Origin: Bimastos eiseni
Taxonomy: Eukaryota; Annelida; Clitellata; Crassiclitellata; Lumbricidae
Direction: 5' to 3'
DNA: 64,000 nucleotides
NCBI GenBank assembly: GCA_959347315.1
Contig: OY365814.1
Coordinates: forward strand, 32,226,387 to 32,290,386
The notes below the pieces were generated by a model that was not told the origin of the DNA, did no database searches, and worked only from the letters and a program-made list of their open reading frames with translations. A program made the position numbers and the translations under genes. Shown here piece by piece: positions 36,301 to 48,300 of this stretch (position 1 is the first letter of the stretch; every line of letters starts with the position of its first letter).

Positions 36301-37460
36301 AATACGTACTTAAAGATGCCTTGGTTGACGTCCATACGATTCGCTCCATCGACAAACAGCTGAGGATTGGAACAAATTTCCTGAAACAATTCGCAACCAT
36401 TATGGTAATGATTGTGTTTCGTGCATGTAATCCAAGAATGCGTTTCAGCAACACAAGAAACCTATTCTTTTTATCCGGGTTAGGCATCATAGAAACCGCT
36501 GTGTTACTAACCGGAATTAATTAATAGGCTAGGCTAAGGCTCATCTGCTGGGTTCCCACTTTTCAGTTTATCAGCTAAGATGCTTTATAATTGTTAAATT
36601 AACCATAATCAATATCTTTAGATTACTTTAATTTAGTTACTTGTAGCTGCCTTGCATAACTTGAATGCCCGTCCCACATAGTTGCCATGACCATAGATGC
36701 CAGGACCATAGATGCGATGACATGGATAAGCACCCAGGCGTTCCCAGATGACTCCTCTACGCTAACTGTAATTGACATATAATTATTTTGATTTTAAATT
36801 CTACTTGATAAATTCTGCTGCATAAATGCCATTAATGTGATGCAACGCTATGAAATACAAATCAAGATACTGATAATTATGATAAAAATACTTAAACTTG
36901 TGATGATACCGAAACTGATACATATTCTGATTCTGATAATGATACACTGTACTTAGAATGATACTGATAATTATCCTGAAACTGATGATGATGTTGATAA
37001 TAACACTGATAATGATGATGATACCGATACTGACATTGAAACTTACACTGATAATGACATTGATTCTGACAGTGACACTGATAATGATACTGGTAATGAC
37101 AATCATACCGACACCGATACTATTAATGATACTTCAATTGATACCGATAATGATACTATTAATGATAATGATACTGATACTGATACACCTATGAATGAAA
37201 CCACTTACGCTTGGTCTTTTCCACTGGATATTCTGACACGCAGACGACTGATCACGGAAGTGGATGGAACTGGTGACTGCCGCAAAGTCTGGATCCGTCC
37301 AGAGCGATCCACTCGCCAGACACTCCGCCTTGATCTCCTCGTAGGTCTTCGTAGCCCCACCTGGACATAAAGGAACGTAGTCGCACTTCCGACTCAGACC
37401 GAAACCTGTGTCGCGGATCGTTGGACAAAATCCGGACCAGTTATTAATGACGACTGGCAT
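24504..37460 (-). pseudogene. Calpain, unit B copy, with frameshift before the active site
   Basis: The exon structure is the same as in unit A. Exons: 37209-37460, 36310-36380, 35923-36024, 35123-35273, 33897-34068, 33027-33104, 32244-32335, 31763-31840, 30857-31029, 30216-30379, 29450-29661, 28822-28858, 28006-28147, 27199-27257, 26570-26638, 25932-26010, 25262-25378, 24504-24562. Exon 2 is 71 bases instead of 70: it reads CATCTTTAA before the GTACGT donor, where A and C read CATCTTAA. Spliced to exon 3, the frame becomes Phe-Lys-TGA at the position of the Asn108-Asp109-Cys110 motif, removing the protease core. All other exons, splice sites and the promoter are intact. It could be a very young pseudogene, an allele, or a single-base assembly error in an otherwise functional copy. 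Confidence 0.82.
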
Positions 37461-38533
37461 TTTTGGATGGTTTGTTGCCGAGTTTTCTACTGGAAAAGCT
37501 GATGGTGTTTACACAAACCGTTGTTTCCTCAACCTCTGGAATTGACTTGGATAGCGCCGATGAACTTTGTCGCTTCAACAAAACCTGAATGGCCTGATTT
37601 GCTCGACGAACGACATTTACCGAGTTTTTGAAGGTAAAGCCGATGGTGTCTACACAAAATGCTGACTGTTCAACGTCCGGAGTAAACTTGGATGACAAAG
37701 ATGAACTGTGTCGCTTCTACCAAACTGGAAACGTAATGTGCGAAAACAAAATATAAGGGAGCAATGCAATCGGATGTAAAGTATTGCTTCTCATACATCT
37801 AGACCTTATAATAATGACCAAGCGCAAAGAAGATCTTTTTCCTACTTCCAGAGTCTTTGGTCTCTCCTCCCGGTATCATTTTGTCATCATTCGTCGTACT
37901 CTCGCAGTTCTGCGCCTCTGGTGAGTCTCGTCACGACGTCAAGAGGCGTCGAACTGCTTCTGCCAATACCCAGAAGACTGGTTCGGCCAATACCTAACTG
38001 ATTCTGCCAATATCCAACTGCTTCTGCCATTACCCAGAAGGCTGTTTCTGCCGAAACCAAGCTGCTTCTGCCCATACCCAGCTGCTGCTCCCAAGACCTA
38101 ACTGCTTCTGCCAAAGCCCAACTGCGCCTGCCAAAACCCATCTGCGTCTGCCAATACCCAACTGATTTTGCCAAAACCCAACTGCGTCTGCCAGTACCCA
38201 ACTGCTTCTGCCAACACCCAACTGCTTCTGCCATTACCCATAAGACTGTTTTTGCCAATAACTAACTGCTTCTATTAATAACCAACTGCTTCTGCCACTA
38301 TCCAGCTGCTTCAGATGATATTATGCTCAGCCTATCCATCATTGTCTGTAGACCTTTCCGGCTCCTTGCCAACGTTGCCAACATACATACATATATACGA
38401 GTCTGCGTATATACTTACATACTTTAGAAACAAAATAGCATACTGCACCTTGAATAAGCGCGTCAGACGGATGAACGGGTAGAACAACCTGGAGACGACC
38501 TCTGCGACCACGACATCGTCTCAGCAACGCGTG

Positions 38534-38544
38534 CTTATATAGCC
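38534..38544 (-). promoter_or_regulatory. TATA core promoter of the unit B calpain copy
   Basis: Identical to the unit A core (GGCTATATAAGCACGCG). The promoter of the frameshifted copy is therefore intact and a transcript is possible. Confidence 0.62.
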
Positions 38545-39396
38545 AGTGGTGCAATTGCACTTGTTTGCGTGGAGGTTGGTGTCTGGAGGTGACAGATGCA
38601 TCTCATGGTCTAAACTGATGAATTAATTATGGTCAATTTAAAATCTATGGAATAATTTAAGGCATTTTATCTAAATTTAGATACAGTTTTGCAACTTCAT
38701 ACATTCATTCTTTATAATACTGTTGATATTATAGTGATAAAGATGACACGTAATGCAGAAAAATTAGCGTACGCTATTTATTAATTTAGCCAAAAAATAG
38801 CGTACGCGTACGTACGCATTTCAGCAGAAAAAATAGCGTACGTTCCGTACGTACGGTCGAACTCTGTGTCCCACCATGCACAGTCACACGAATATTAGTC
38901 TGTCTTAAGCACAAGTACAATGTAATGCGTAGACTGTATTAATTAAAGTCAGTTATACAGAAAAAAAATATCAAGTACTATTTTTAAATGCATTATAAAC
39001 TGCGTACAGAATGGATGGCTTAATGGTAGAACAGAAATTCCTATCTGCCGGTATGTCCAAATTTACATCTCATCTAGTTAATTATGCAATTTAGAAACAC
39101 TATGTGGTAAATTGTTTAAAATAACAGATCATTCATAGTGTCATGAAGTAGGCTAATCTGTAACTTTGTAATGTAGTCGAAACTCATAATACCTAGGATC
39201 AAGATTGAATTATGGAGATAACAGGTTTAGACAGCTACATGTATTTGTTCAACGGTTAGTGATGAGGATAATATTTTCTGAGTATTTTAATTCGGCCTAC
39301 AATATAAATACTTGCTCACAAAATTTTATTTATTTTTTATTTATTGTGAAATTTGAAATTGCCCTTCTTCCAACATCTTTTGCTCAAGAGTGCACA

Positions 39397-39547
39397 AGCC
39401 TCGATGGCGCAATTCCAGTTGTACTGCAGTGCGAAGGACTTACTCAACGTTCCTACACAGTGACTCATCGGACGAGGGTCGAACCCGATCACTCAGCGCA
39501 CACTGAGCGTTACGGGCCGACCGCTCTAACCAATTGGCCACTGTGAC
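39397..39547 (-). mobile_element. tRNA-derived SINE, unit B
   Basis: Identical to the unit A copy, at the corresponding place in the spacer. Confidence 0.7.
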
Positions 39548-42500
39548 ACACGTAAAAATGTTTGCAATATACAAATAGAACTACATTCTTATTCGAGTAC
39601 TTCAATTTCAAGTGGAAACATCAACAATCCTTCGGATAGTAAATTGCAACCTCTAGAATATTTAGGCCTACATCCAATGTAATTTATACAACCCGATCTT
39701 GACGTGCCTTCAGGATAAACACATACTGCTGTCAGGACAAACAGAATTATTAGACCCGATGCCCGCAGATAGACATCTCAACTAACTACGATACGACACT
39801 TCAAATATACCAACCGCTTGGTGGCTCTGCAATCGACGAATGCATGAATCATACCATGGGGCGTGTGTTATGTGGTGACACCTAGTAACGGTACAGGACG
39901 CTTTGACGCACCGTTTTGGCGCAGACAAGACTATCAGCAATCGGTGCAGACGAACCAGAATAGAGATGCAATGGTCAAGTCGGCAGGTGACAAATGCATA
40001 GACTAGGTAGCAACAGCGTCACAAGATCAGGAAAAAGAAACAATAAGCAGCTGACGAAGTTGATAGTAACAACAACGGGTAAACCGATTGATATTTCCCT
40101 ATCGTTTAACAGAATAATATTCAAGTTGCATCGTTTTACTGTTGCTTAAGAATGCTGCTGTCATGTTGTCATGGCAATGAAGCCGAAGTGACGTCGTCCA
40201 ACTGTGCGTCATCTATCGCAGCCCATCTTTGTGAATGGGAGCGGCTAAAGTCGACCATCACTTTCGCAGACTTTCTTTCCGTACAGGTTTCATTTCTTTC
40301 ACACCCCTTCTGGGAGTACATTTATATAACGCCTCTATGGCTCAACCTCTCCCTCTATAACCAAACCCGAAACAGTTGAACAGCTGATGGAAAACCTTGA
40401 CGGCAAAGGTGATGGTCTCCGACTCCATGTCCAGCCCATTAAACTTAGTTATTAATGGCGCCTTTTCAGATCTGGTACATACTAGATCAGATGCAAATTC
40501 ATGACCATGGCCAATGCCGCATTGATGCAAACCATATCGGTTCCGGAGCATTCGACGAAGCCTTATCGCACCGAGCGTATAAATGCATTCCGAAAATCTC
40601 GCCACGTATCTAAATATTAATTGCGATCTGCTGGGGTTGTTGAGGAGATCGATATATGGCGCCACGTCCCTACCCCACGCCACCTCTGAACGATACAGCA
40701 CAGTGCAGAACTCGCTGTGTCACTCACAACTTGTGCATTATTCATATGAAACCAATTGCTCTGAGCTTGAAAATGTTGCTACGTGGGCACTTACTTGGAG
40801 TTTCAAACTCAATAGCAATAAATTTCAAGCGATAATATCTAGGCGCCCGCGATCTAAGTTACCAAACCTCCCAGCCTCTATACCAGGCGTGGAAATGGTG
40901 GTATCGTTTGTTAGTCTAAGAGTAATCATTACTGATAGGCAGGCATTGCTTTGACCCAACTAATTGACCGGATCTGTGTAATGGCCAGCCAATCGCTCTT
41001 TGCCTAACGCATCCTACATACTCATGGCCCTTCGTTGATGCGCTTATGTGGTGTATATTGTATATGCATGTATAGTTCGGGCTATGGATAACGGGTTTCA
41101 TGGGTCGGGTAAGGGTAGAGTCCTCACGGGTACGAATAAATCCGGTTTGACTCCGGTTCCAAATTCCTCAGCACATCCACTTCCGCATCTCTTCACAGGG
41201 CTTGAATTTCCTCTCAGGGGAGGCGCCCATGTACTTGCCAGATCTTGTCCTACGACGGTCTCCGTCCTCTTCACTCTGCTGCCAAACGCGATTGAGTGTT
41301 CTTTCCTTTACAACGTCCAGTCACGATGCAATAGCGCGCTGTTACAGACGCTGGCGTGGAATGGTTTCTCTGTGGAGGAACGATGCCTATCTCGGATTCT
41401 TCCCTCGCTCTTCAATGTTAAGTAAAGCCTACCACTTTTACCGCCAGGTCTGGGCCTGGAGCGCCTCTGAGTATAGACAGTATAGGCGCTATAAAATTGT
41501 TTGATTAACAGATAAGAAATTCATATTAAACATTTATATAGCGCCCTTGGAGAAATAATACTGAGGAGCACCAAAACTCAATACGGCTAAAAGGCAGTCT
41601 TATGGCAAGAAAAGAACGCACGAGAGAAGGTCTTGGGAAAGAGAAACAACCTTCAGAGGAGAGACCATTCCAAACCGAGGGTCCACCACTGAGAAAGCGC
41701 GGTTATGCCAAGTGGGGTTCGGGTTAAAAGGACAAGGAGCAGACTCTGTTCAGATGAGAACAGGGCAACGTCGTTTGAGTAGATACGTTTGAACTTTAGA
41801 GAGCTATAGCCTATTGCCTTCACAATTGGTAATGAATTCTAGACAACACAGCGTAATATTGTCTGTGATGAGTTTTTTTTGCGGAGCTATCTAAATCTGT
41901 AACTACAATTTCTAACATGGTCCGAATTGACTTGGTGGGTATCAACCAAGGTTTACTTATTCTGATACAGGTATCAACGGGAAATACGTATCAACATAAA
42001 TCGAAAGACCTTCGAGTAATCCGAAATAAACACAAAGCGAGACAATACTTCGTGAACGAAGCAGATTTTATTTTCTTAAAATCCTTTAAAGCCAACGTAT
42101 CCTTGAATACTCTGCACAATTATATCATATGAATTCAAATTAAGTTTAAAGAAGCAAGTTATAAAACGTTTGCAGAAAGACAAACGACGATTCAAATCAG
42201 TTATTTACAAAGCGAGAGGGACATTGACGATGAAAGCATGACTAAATCTATAAAATCCATAAAAAAGTTTCGAGTTATACGCGAAATATAAGTGCTGTCC
42301 TTTGACGTCGATTGATTTGCATGAGACGCACTCCTAGTCGAAAGAATTTTCTTGCTTGAATACTTAGTGGAAGTAAACATTGCCGAAATTGTTGAAAGTG
42401 CCGATGTTGACAGTTGAATAGTACCCACCGCCGCAGGCGTTGTAACGTGGTTGGCAACAACAACATCCAGTAACCTCAGCCTGATTTTAAACAGATACAC

Positions 42501-42670
42501 GATTTCAGATTGAGAAACTTTTCTTATAATGCATCTCACTTAACGGAAATTCGGGCATCATCTGTGCCTCTATTGCTGCTTGAGTTTAAAAGTTAAACGC
42601 AGAGCAATAATTGCACATTAACACGCTCTGCGTTGTATCGGAGTGGTTGCGTTAGAAACAATGTCCAATA

Positions 42671-43571
42671 AGGAGGGAGTAAGGGATCCAGAGAGACACC
42701 AGGCAGAGGAATAGGAGGATAAGAGAAGGAGAGGAAGAGGAGCCAGAGAAGAAAGTGAAGGACGAGAAGAAGGACAGGAAGAGGGGTAGAGCAATAAGAA
42801 GAGGAAATGCAGGTGGAGGAGGAGGAAGAGGACCAGGAGGGGAAGGAGAAGGAAGAGGAGAAGAGGGTGAAGAATGAGGATGAGCATAAGGAAAAGTAGA
42901 AGAGGAGAAGAAGGAGAGAAGGTGGAGCAGGAGGAAGAGGAGAAGGAGAAGGCAGATGAGGACAAGGCAGAGGAAGGGGAGGAGAAGGGAGGAGAGGAAG
43001 AGGAGGCAGAAAAGGAAGCGAAGGACGAGAAGGAGGAGAAGGTGAAGAATGAGGATGAGCATAAGGATGAGTAGAAGAGGAGAAGAAGGTGAGGAGGGGT
43101 AAAGCAGGAGGGGTGAAGCAGGAGGAGTACGCGGAGAAGGAAAAGGCAAATGAGGAGAAGGCAGAGGAAGAAGACTAGAAGGGAGGAGAGGAAGAGGAAG
43201 CAGAAAAAGAAGAAAAGGAGGAGGAGGAGGAGGAGAAGGAGGATGAGGAGGAGTAAAAGGATGAGTAGAGGAGGAAGAGAAGGAGTAGAAGAAGGAGAGG
43301 AGGAGGTGGAGCAGGAGGAAGAAGAGAAGGAGAAGGCAGAGGTGGAAAAAGGCAGAGGAAGAGGATAAGGGAGGAGAGGTGGAGGAAGCCTTAAGGGAAG
43401 CGAAGGAGGAGGAGAAGGAGGACGAGGAAGGAAGGAGAAGAATGAGGAGGAGCAATGAGATGAGTAGAAGAGGAAGAGAAGGGGAGAAGAAGGAGAGTAG
43501 GAGGAGGAGTAGGAGAGGGAGGAAGAGAAGGAGACGGCAGAAGAGGAGAAGGAGGATGGATGTGGAGTTCC
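42671..43571. repeat. Polypurine tract, unit C
   Basis: Same tract again, within the left homogenised part of unit C. Confidence 0.9.
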
Positions 43572-44369
43572 TAAGGGGATTCGTTGAGAATGAGAGGGTT
43601 GGAATATGGAAGATCAGATGGATTATGGTAGAGTGACAAGTAGAGGGGCCAACGGAAGACTGCGTTACAACTACAAAGCGGCAATAAATAACGGAGGAAC
43701 TGAGCGTTTCAGGGGAAGGCGCAGTGTGGAATATGAATCGGTTGGAAATCTTAGGGAGAATTGTGAGTGGAGGTGGGTGAGGTTGAGGAAATAGTGAAAT
43801 CTGGCGGGTAGAATGGCTGGATGGCGATGAGCTCGCCAAGGAAGCCTACTTTGACTGGGAGTATTGGAGTGTTAGGGTAGCAATAGGACGACTTTGATGT
43901 GGTTGCGTGCGGCGATTTCCAGTCAGTGGATAAGTTCAGGAGTGGGGGTGATATGGCGATGCGCGAGTGTTTTGACTAAAGATCGGGTGAGTCTGCTTTC
44001 AATGAGTTACTGGCGCTTAAAGTAGGGTCACGTTGAAGCAAATGGAATAACACTGATAGCACTGACAGTGTCCAAACAGCTTGAATCCTATCCTCAACAC
44101 ATGCCAAACAGCGCATTATCATACAGGGAAATCTCACTACCTATCGTTCTATAAAAAACTTTCTTATTGTCTACATAATGCATTTACTCGCCAACCAAAA
44201 ATCAGATTCGACGGCCGAAGCGATACTATACTTATAATTTTTAACTAGAGTCCACAAATAATGAACCAATAATTGTGGAGCTATAATTTTTATATAATTC
44301 ATATTTACGGGCTTGCAAATGAGCTCTGGCGAGTGTATTGTTTCGCTAAAACTCTATTATACGACTTAC

Positions 44370-44420
44370 CTTTTTAACAACCTCTGGAGCGTCCTTCACT
44401 ACCTTGTCTTCTAGCGGATA
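44370..44420 (-). other. Orphan 51-base exon-like segment, unit C
   Basis: Identical to the A and B segments. Because it lies in a homogenised tract, identity here is not evidence of selection. Confidence 0.38.
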
Positions 44421-45387
44421 CTGCAAACAGGCATAAAATAAGCAGCATGTAAATATACAAATGTAAATATACAAATGTAAATATACAAATGTAAATATAC
44501 AAATGTAAATATACAAATGTAAATATACAAATGGTAATTGAGGACGACGGTTTCATTGTGTGTGTAATTGTGTACGCAACACGTCTTACGAAGCAATTCA
44601 CATCACGTAAGCCGCTCACATACTTCGGTTTAACGTTGTCAAAAGGTTCACGGTCAAAAAACGAATTATTCGTGCATTATATTCGGGGAACTAAAGACGT
44701 TGTATTGGTGATAATACATCTTCTATTTCAACAAAATAAGTCTTCTTCAATCCTATTGTTTTTAATCATGAACAATTTCTTTAAATAATACAATTTATAT
44801 TTATTCAAGCATCATTTTCATCTGTATTATTATGATTATGATCTTCTTAGGAAGAATTACTTATATTAATTCAGCTTCTACGTTAAGCATGCAATAGGCC
44901 CTACTATCGTAGATCCAATTTCGTTTCTTTCGAATAGGCCTAGGCATATATTTCTTCGTCGTGAACTTTTTGTCTGTGAACCATTTGTTGTCAACTATTT
45001 GTCGGTGAATCAGGATAGCACTTTGGAGACTAGACTACCGTAACAGTCATAGTAATAATCGATTCGTGCAACGATAACCAATAATTCTCAATTCCTTCAC
45101 GAATTGCTCAGTCAGGTTTAAATCGAGAGAACTCTTGAATCTCTAACTGCTAAAAAATCTCAATGTAATCAAACATTTATATAGCGCCCTTCAAGATTTC
45201 TACTCAAGGGCGCTCCCTGTACTGGCCTGAATGATATCAAATGTCACAGTGTACAAGCAAATAAAATAAAATAGAATAGAACCTAACGCCGTAGTACAGT
45301 GTGATGGCATCCTAAGATTAGATCGGCTTAGCTAAAATTTATCTGAGATATAAGATTGGTCTCATTAGATAAGATTGAATTAGTAGA

Positions 45388-48300
45388 CTAACTAACCACG
45401 CAAACGAAATGTCCGTTGCCAGCCGGGTCAGATGTGTGGGAGATCCCTACAGCACAAATAAAACAGTTTGGAAATCACAACATTTCAGGTCAACTGAAAG
45501 AACTGTTAAAGTTTTCTTGTCCAAAAATTGTGATTACGTGGAAGGTTGGTGAATAATGATGAGAAATATTGACAATTTACGGATACATTGGCCTATATGT
45601 ATGCGAATATACGGACTTTCATACATACATATATGTTATCAGTATGTTCTCTTCAGCCGGATTGGGTGCGGAGCGCTCCCAAGTGATAGGGCGCTACAAG
45701 AATCTCTTAAATGAATTTATTCAACTGGATGACCATCCCTCCCACCGTACCATCATCCGCCCCTCCATCAATAATTCACCAATCCAAGCCATCCATCCAT
45801 TTAACTGTTAACCTCTCTACCCATCCTCCTTTATCATCCATCAACCAACGCTCCAACGATCATCGACCAATCCTCGTCCATAGCGACACCTTAGCAGCTA
45901 CTCTGTCTCCTCTAACCCTCCGGAAACACGATTCTGCCCTTCCTCGGACTACCATTTCGACAACCCATCTTATTTGACGCAGCGCTCGTGAATAGACTGC
46001 GCTTGGCTTACGGGCAGTGCTTCAGAAGTTTTGAGATTATGATTACGATTACACAACAGAGACCGAAGCACAACTCCCGATTTAACCAAGTCGCATGCCG
46101 CTGATGAAATGAATCCGCGATTACTGCGCCGACCGATTCACTCACCAAACACATCCTTCAACTCAAGGAAGCAGGAGACGAAATCGTCGAAGCCCACGTG
46201 ACCATCCTTGTGACTATGTCTTATGACGAGCGTCTTGAACGTTGCGTTGTTCAAACGGAGTCCTGAACAATGAACAGCGTTCACTTGAAATGACTCAAGC
46301 ACTTTTAATAAGTCATTGCGATCACCATAGTTACTATAGTAAGGAAGATATATTAAAAGTGACTAAGCAGAATGGACCCAGAGAGATACAGATACGGAGA
46401 TAAAATTCACAATCAAGGATCCAGCATCTGAAAAACACTTTCAGACAGCACAGTCCTTATTTGTCCTTGGTATTACAACAAAAAGCAATCGACTGATCTC
46501 GTTAAATGACGATAAGTCACAGGAATACAAAATTGGTTGATTTACTTTGGATGGTCATAACAATGATCATGGTTCAACACAGAGTGTAATAGTATTGCGC
46601 TTGACAGTCTGGGACCAGTCTTTGAAACCAACCGTAGATGTTATTAAACTCCACAACAGGCAAGAAGCAGCAAAATCCAAGAGAAAACCCAAAAGAAAAC
46701 GTCTGGATAAACCATCACCAACCAGCTTTTTAAATGAGACACAAAGAGGCAAAACAAAAGTTTAAAGCAGGGTGCTATAGAAACAATATAAATACGAAGG
46801 GTAAACTTGATGTACCTAGGGTGTTGAGGGCATTACGAAATTCGTGGCTGTTGAAGTGTCCATTGCCATCGGCATCCATCAGCTTGAAAGTTCTCTGTAA
46901 AGAGCAAATAATATGAGTCAGAACGGCAGTCCCTAAAGCTGGCAGCTGACTCCAGATAGGCACTTTTGAGTAGGAAAGGGTGGATGACCAGTCCATTTAC
47001 TCGCTGTTGCCTATTCCCACCGATAGTTTAAGTATACACTACCGGCACCCCTATGTGGCGTAACTACATAGACCAGAAAGAAAGGTGCAGACAAATAAAA
47101 GATATAAATATATGTGACGTAATGACAGTAAAGCGAAGATAAAGAACCTTAAAAAATACTAATCAGACCTCAGTGGTCGAAGAGAACAGAGGGATGAGGC
47201 AGTCGAGCTTTGTTGAAACGCATACTGGAATGCGGGGAGTTAATACCATATTATAGACTATTGATGTGGAGGAGGATGTCAAAGAAACATCGAAACGTAT
47301 TACATGAATTGTGACACTATAATTTCATTAAATTCAATCAACTTTTTTTTTCATTACATTATCTTACTTCTATGTATTGTGATAATTGCTTCTTGCTGTA
47401 TGTCCAAATGTGCGTTTCAAGCGCAGTATTAAACGATATACTCATTAGCTTACCTTACAGAGTGCCAGATCCGCCCAGAGTCCCTTGAATTCTTCGAATC
47501 CAAGTTTTCCAGTCTTGTCGACCTAAGAGAAGGAATCGTTAAGGAATAAGCAATCAACGCGACCAGTGTTCATCGACACCGTCGCTCATAGCTGCATACA
47601 TCTGTCCTGAGACAGGTTCATCATTACTTGATACTTGCAGACATCCCCCAAAGTGTTGCCGTTAAATTTGCTCATCATCAATATTCTCACCATGGAATTC
47701 ATTCTAATAGTAAAATCATTGATGCTGTTATTGTTATTATAGTTATTTTCTCTTCATGATCCGTGCAAGCAGGCTGTGAAGAATCAGTGCAATTGAAAAT
47801 CAGGATATCTCCCTAGGCAATGGATACAAAGCAGAAGATGTATCCAAACAATTATTATGGCAGATTATCGACTGAATCGACCTAAAACTCGACCGACGTG
47901 TTTACATCACGTGTTTACTGTTTACATTACGACAGTTCATTCTTATCACGCCATCTTCCATTTTATTGGTCACATTCTATCTCCTAAAGTCTAACGCAGA
48001 CTGGATGGTCTTGCTCTATAGAGGCGCCACATAAATACTCAATAACAATTATACAGTTTACGGGACGTGGTTTAAAGGATACATCTCGCATTGTCACCAT
48101 GACTCTGGCTGCCTCTTTGCTGAAGCCATCGAAGGCGAAATCTGTAGGACAAAGAGACCATCATTAACTTATCTGACGTCAATATAACATTACCAAGACA
48201 TGACACTGTGTACAACAACGGCAGCGCCACGTACTGCTTCTGTATTCATTCATTCATTATTTCGAGGATTTATATAGCACCAAAGCTAGGGAAATACTTA

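Larger units (their letters stand above)
20890..41781. repeat. Tandem array unit B (20,892 bp)
   Basis: B is collinear with unit A and nearly identical over its whole length, introns and spacer included. Differences I found by eye, in unit A coordinates: T/G at 6989, T/C at 9030, T/A at 9065, (AT)17 versus (AT)18 at 12403, G/A at 13949, +A after 15420, G/A at 15603, C/G at 15647 and G/T at 18211. The offset from A is 20,889 on the left, 20,891 after the AT repeat and 20,892 after the inserted A. Four of the differences lie within 1.7 kb (13949-15647), and there unit C agrees with A. Confidence 0.96.
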
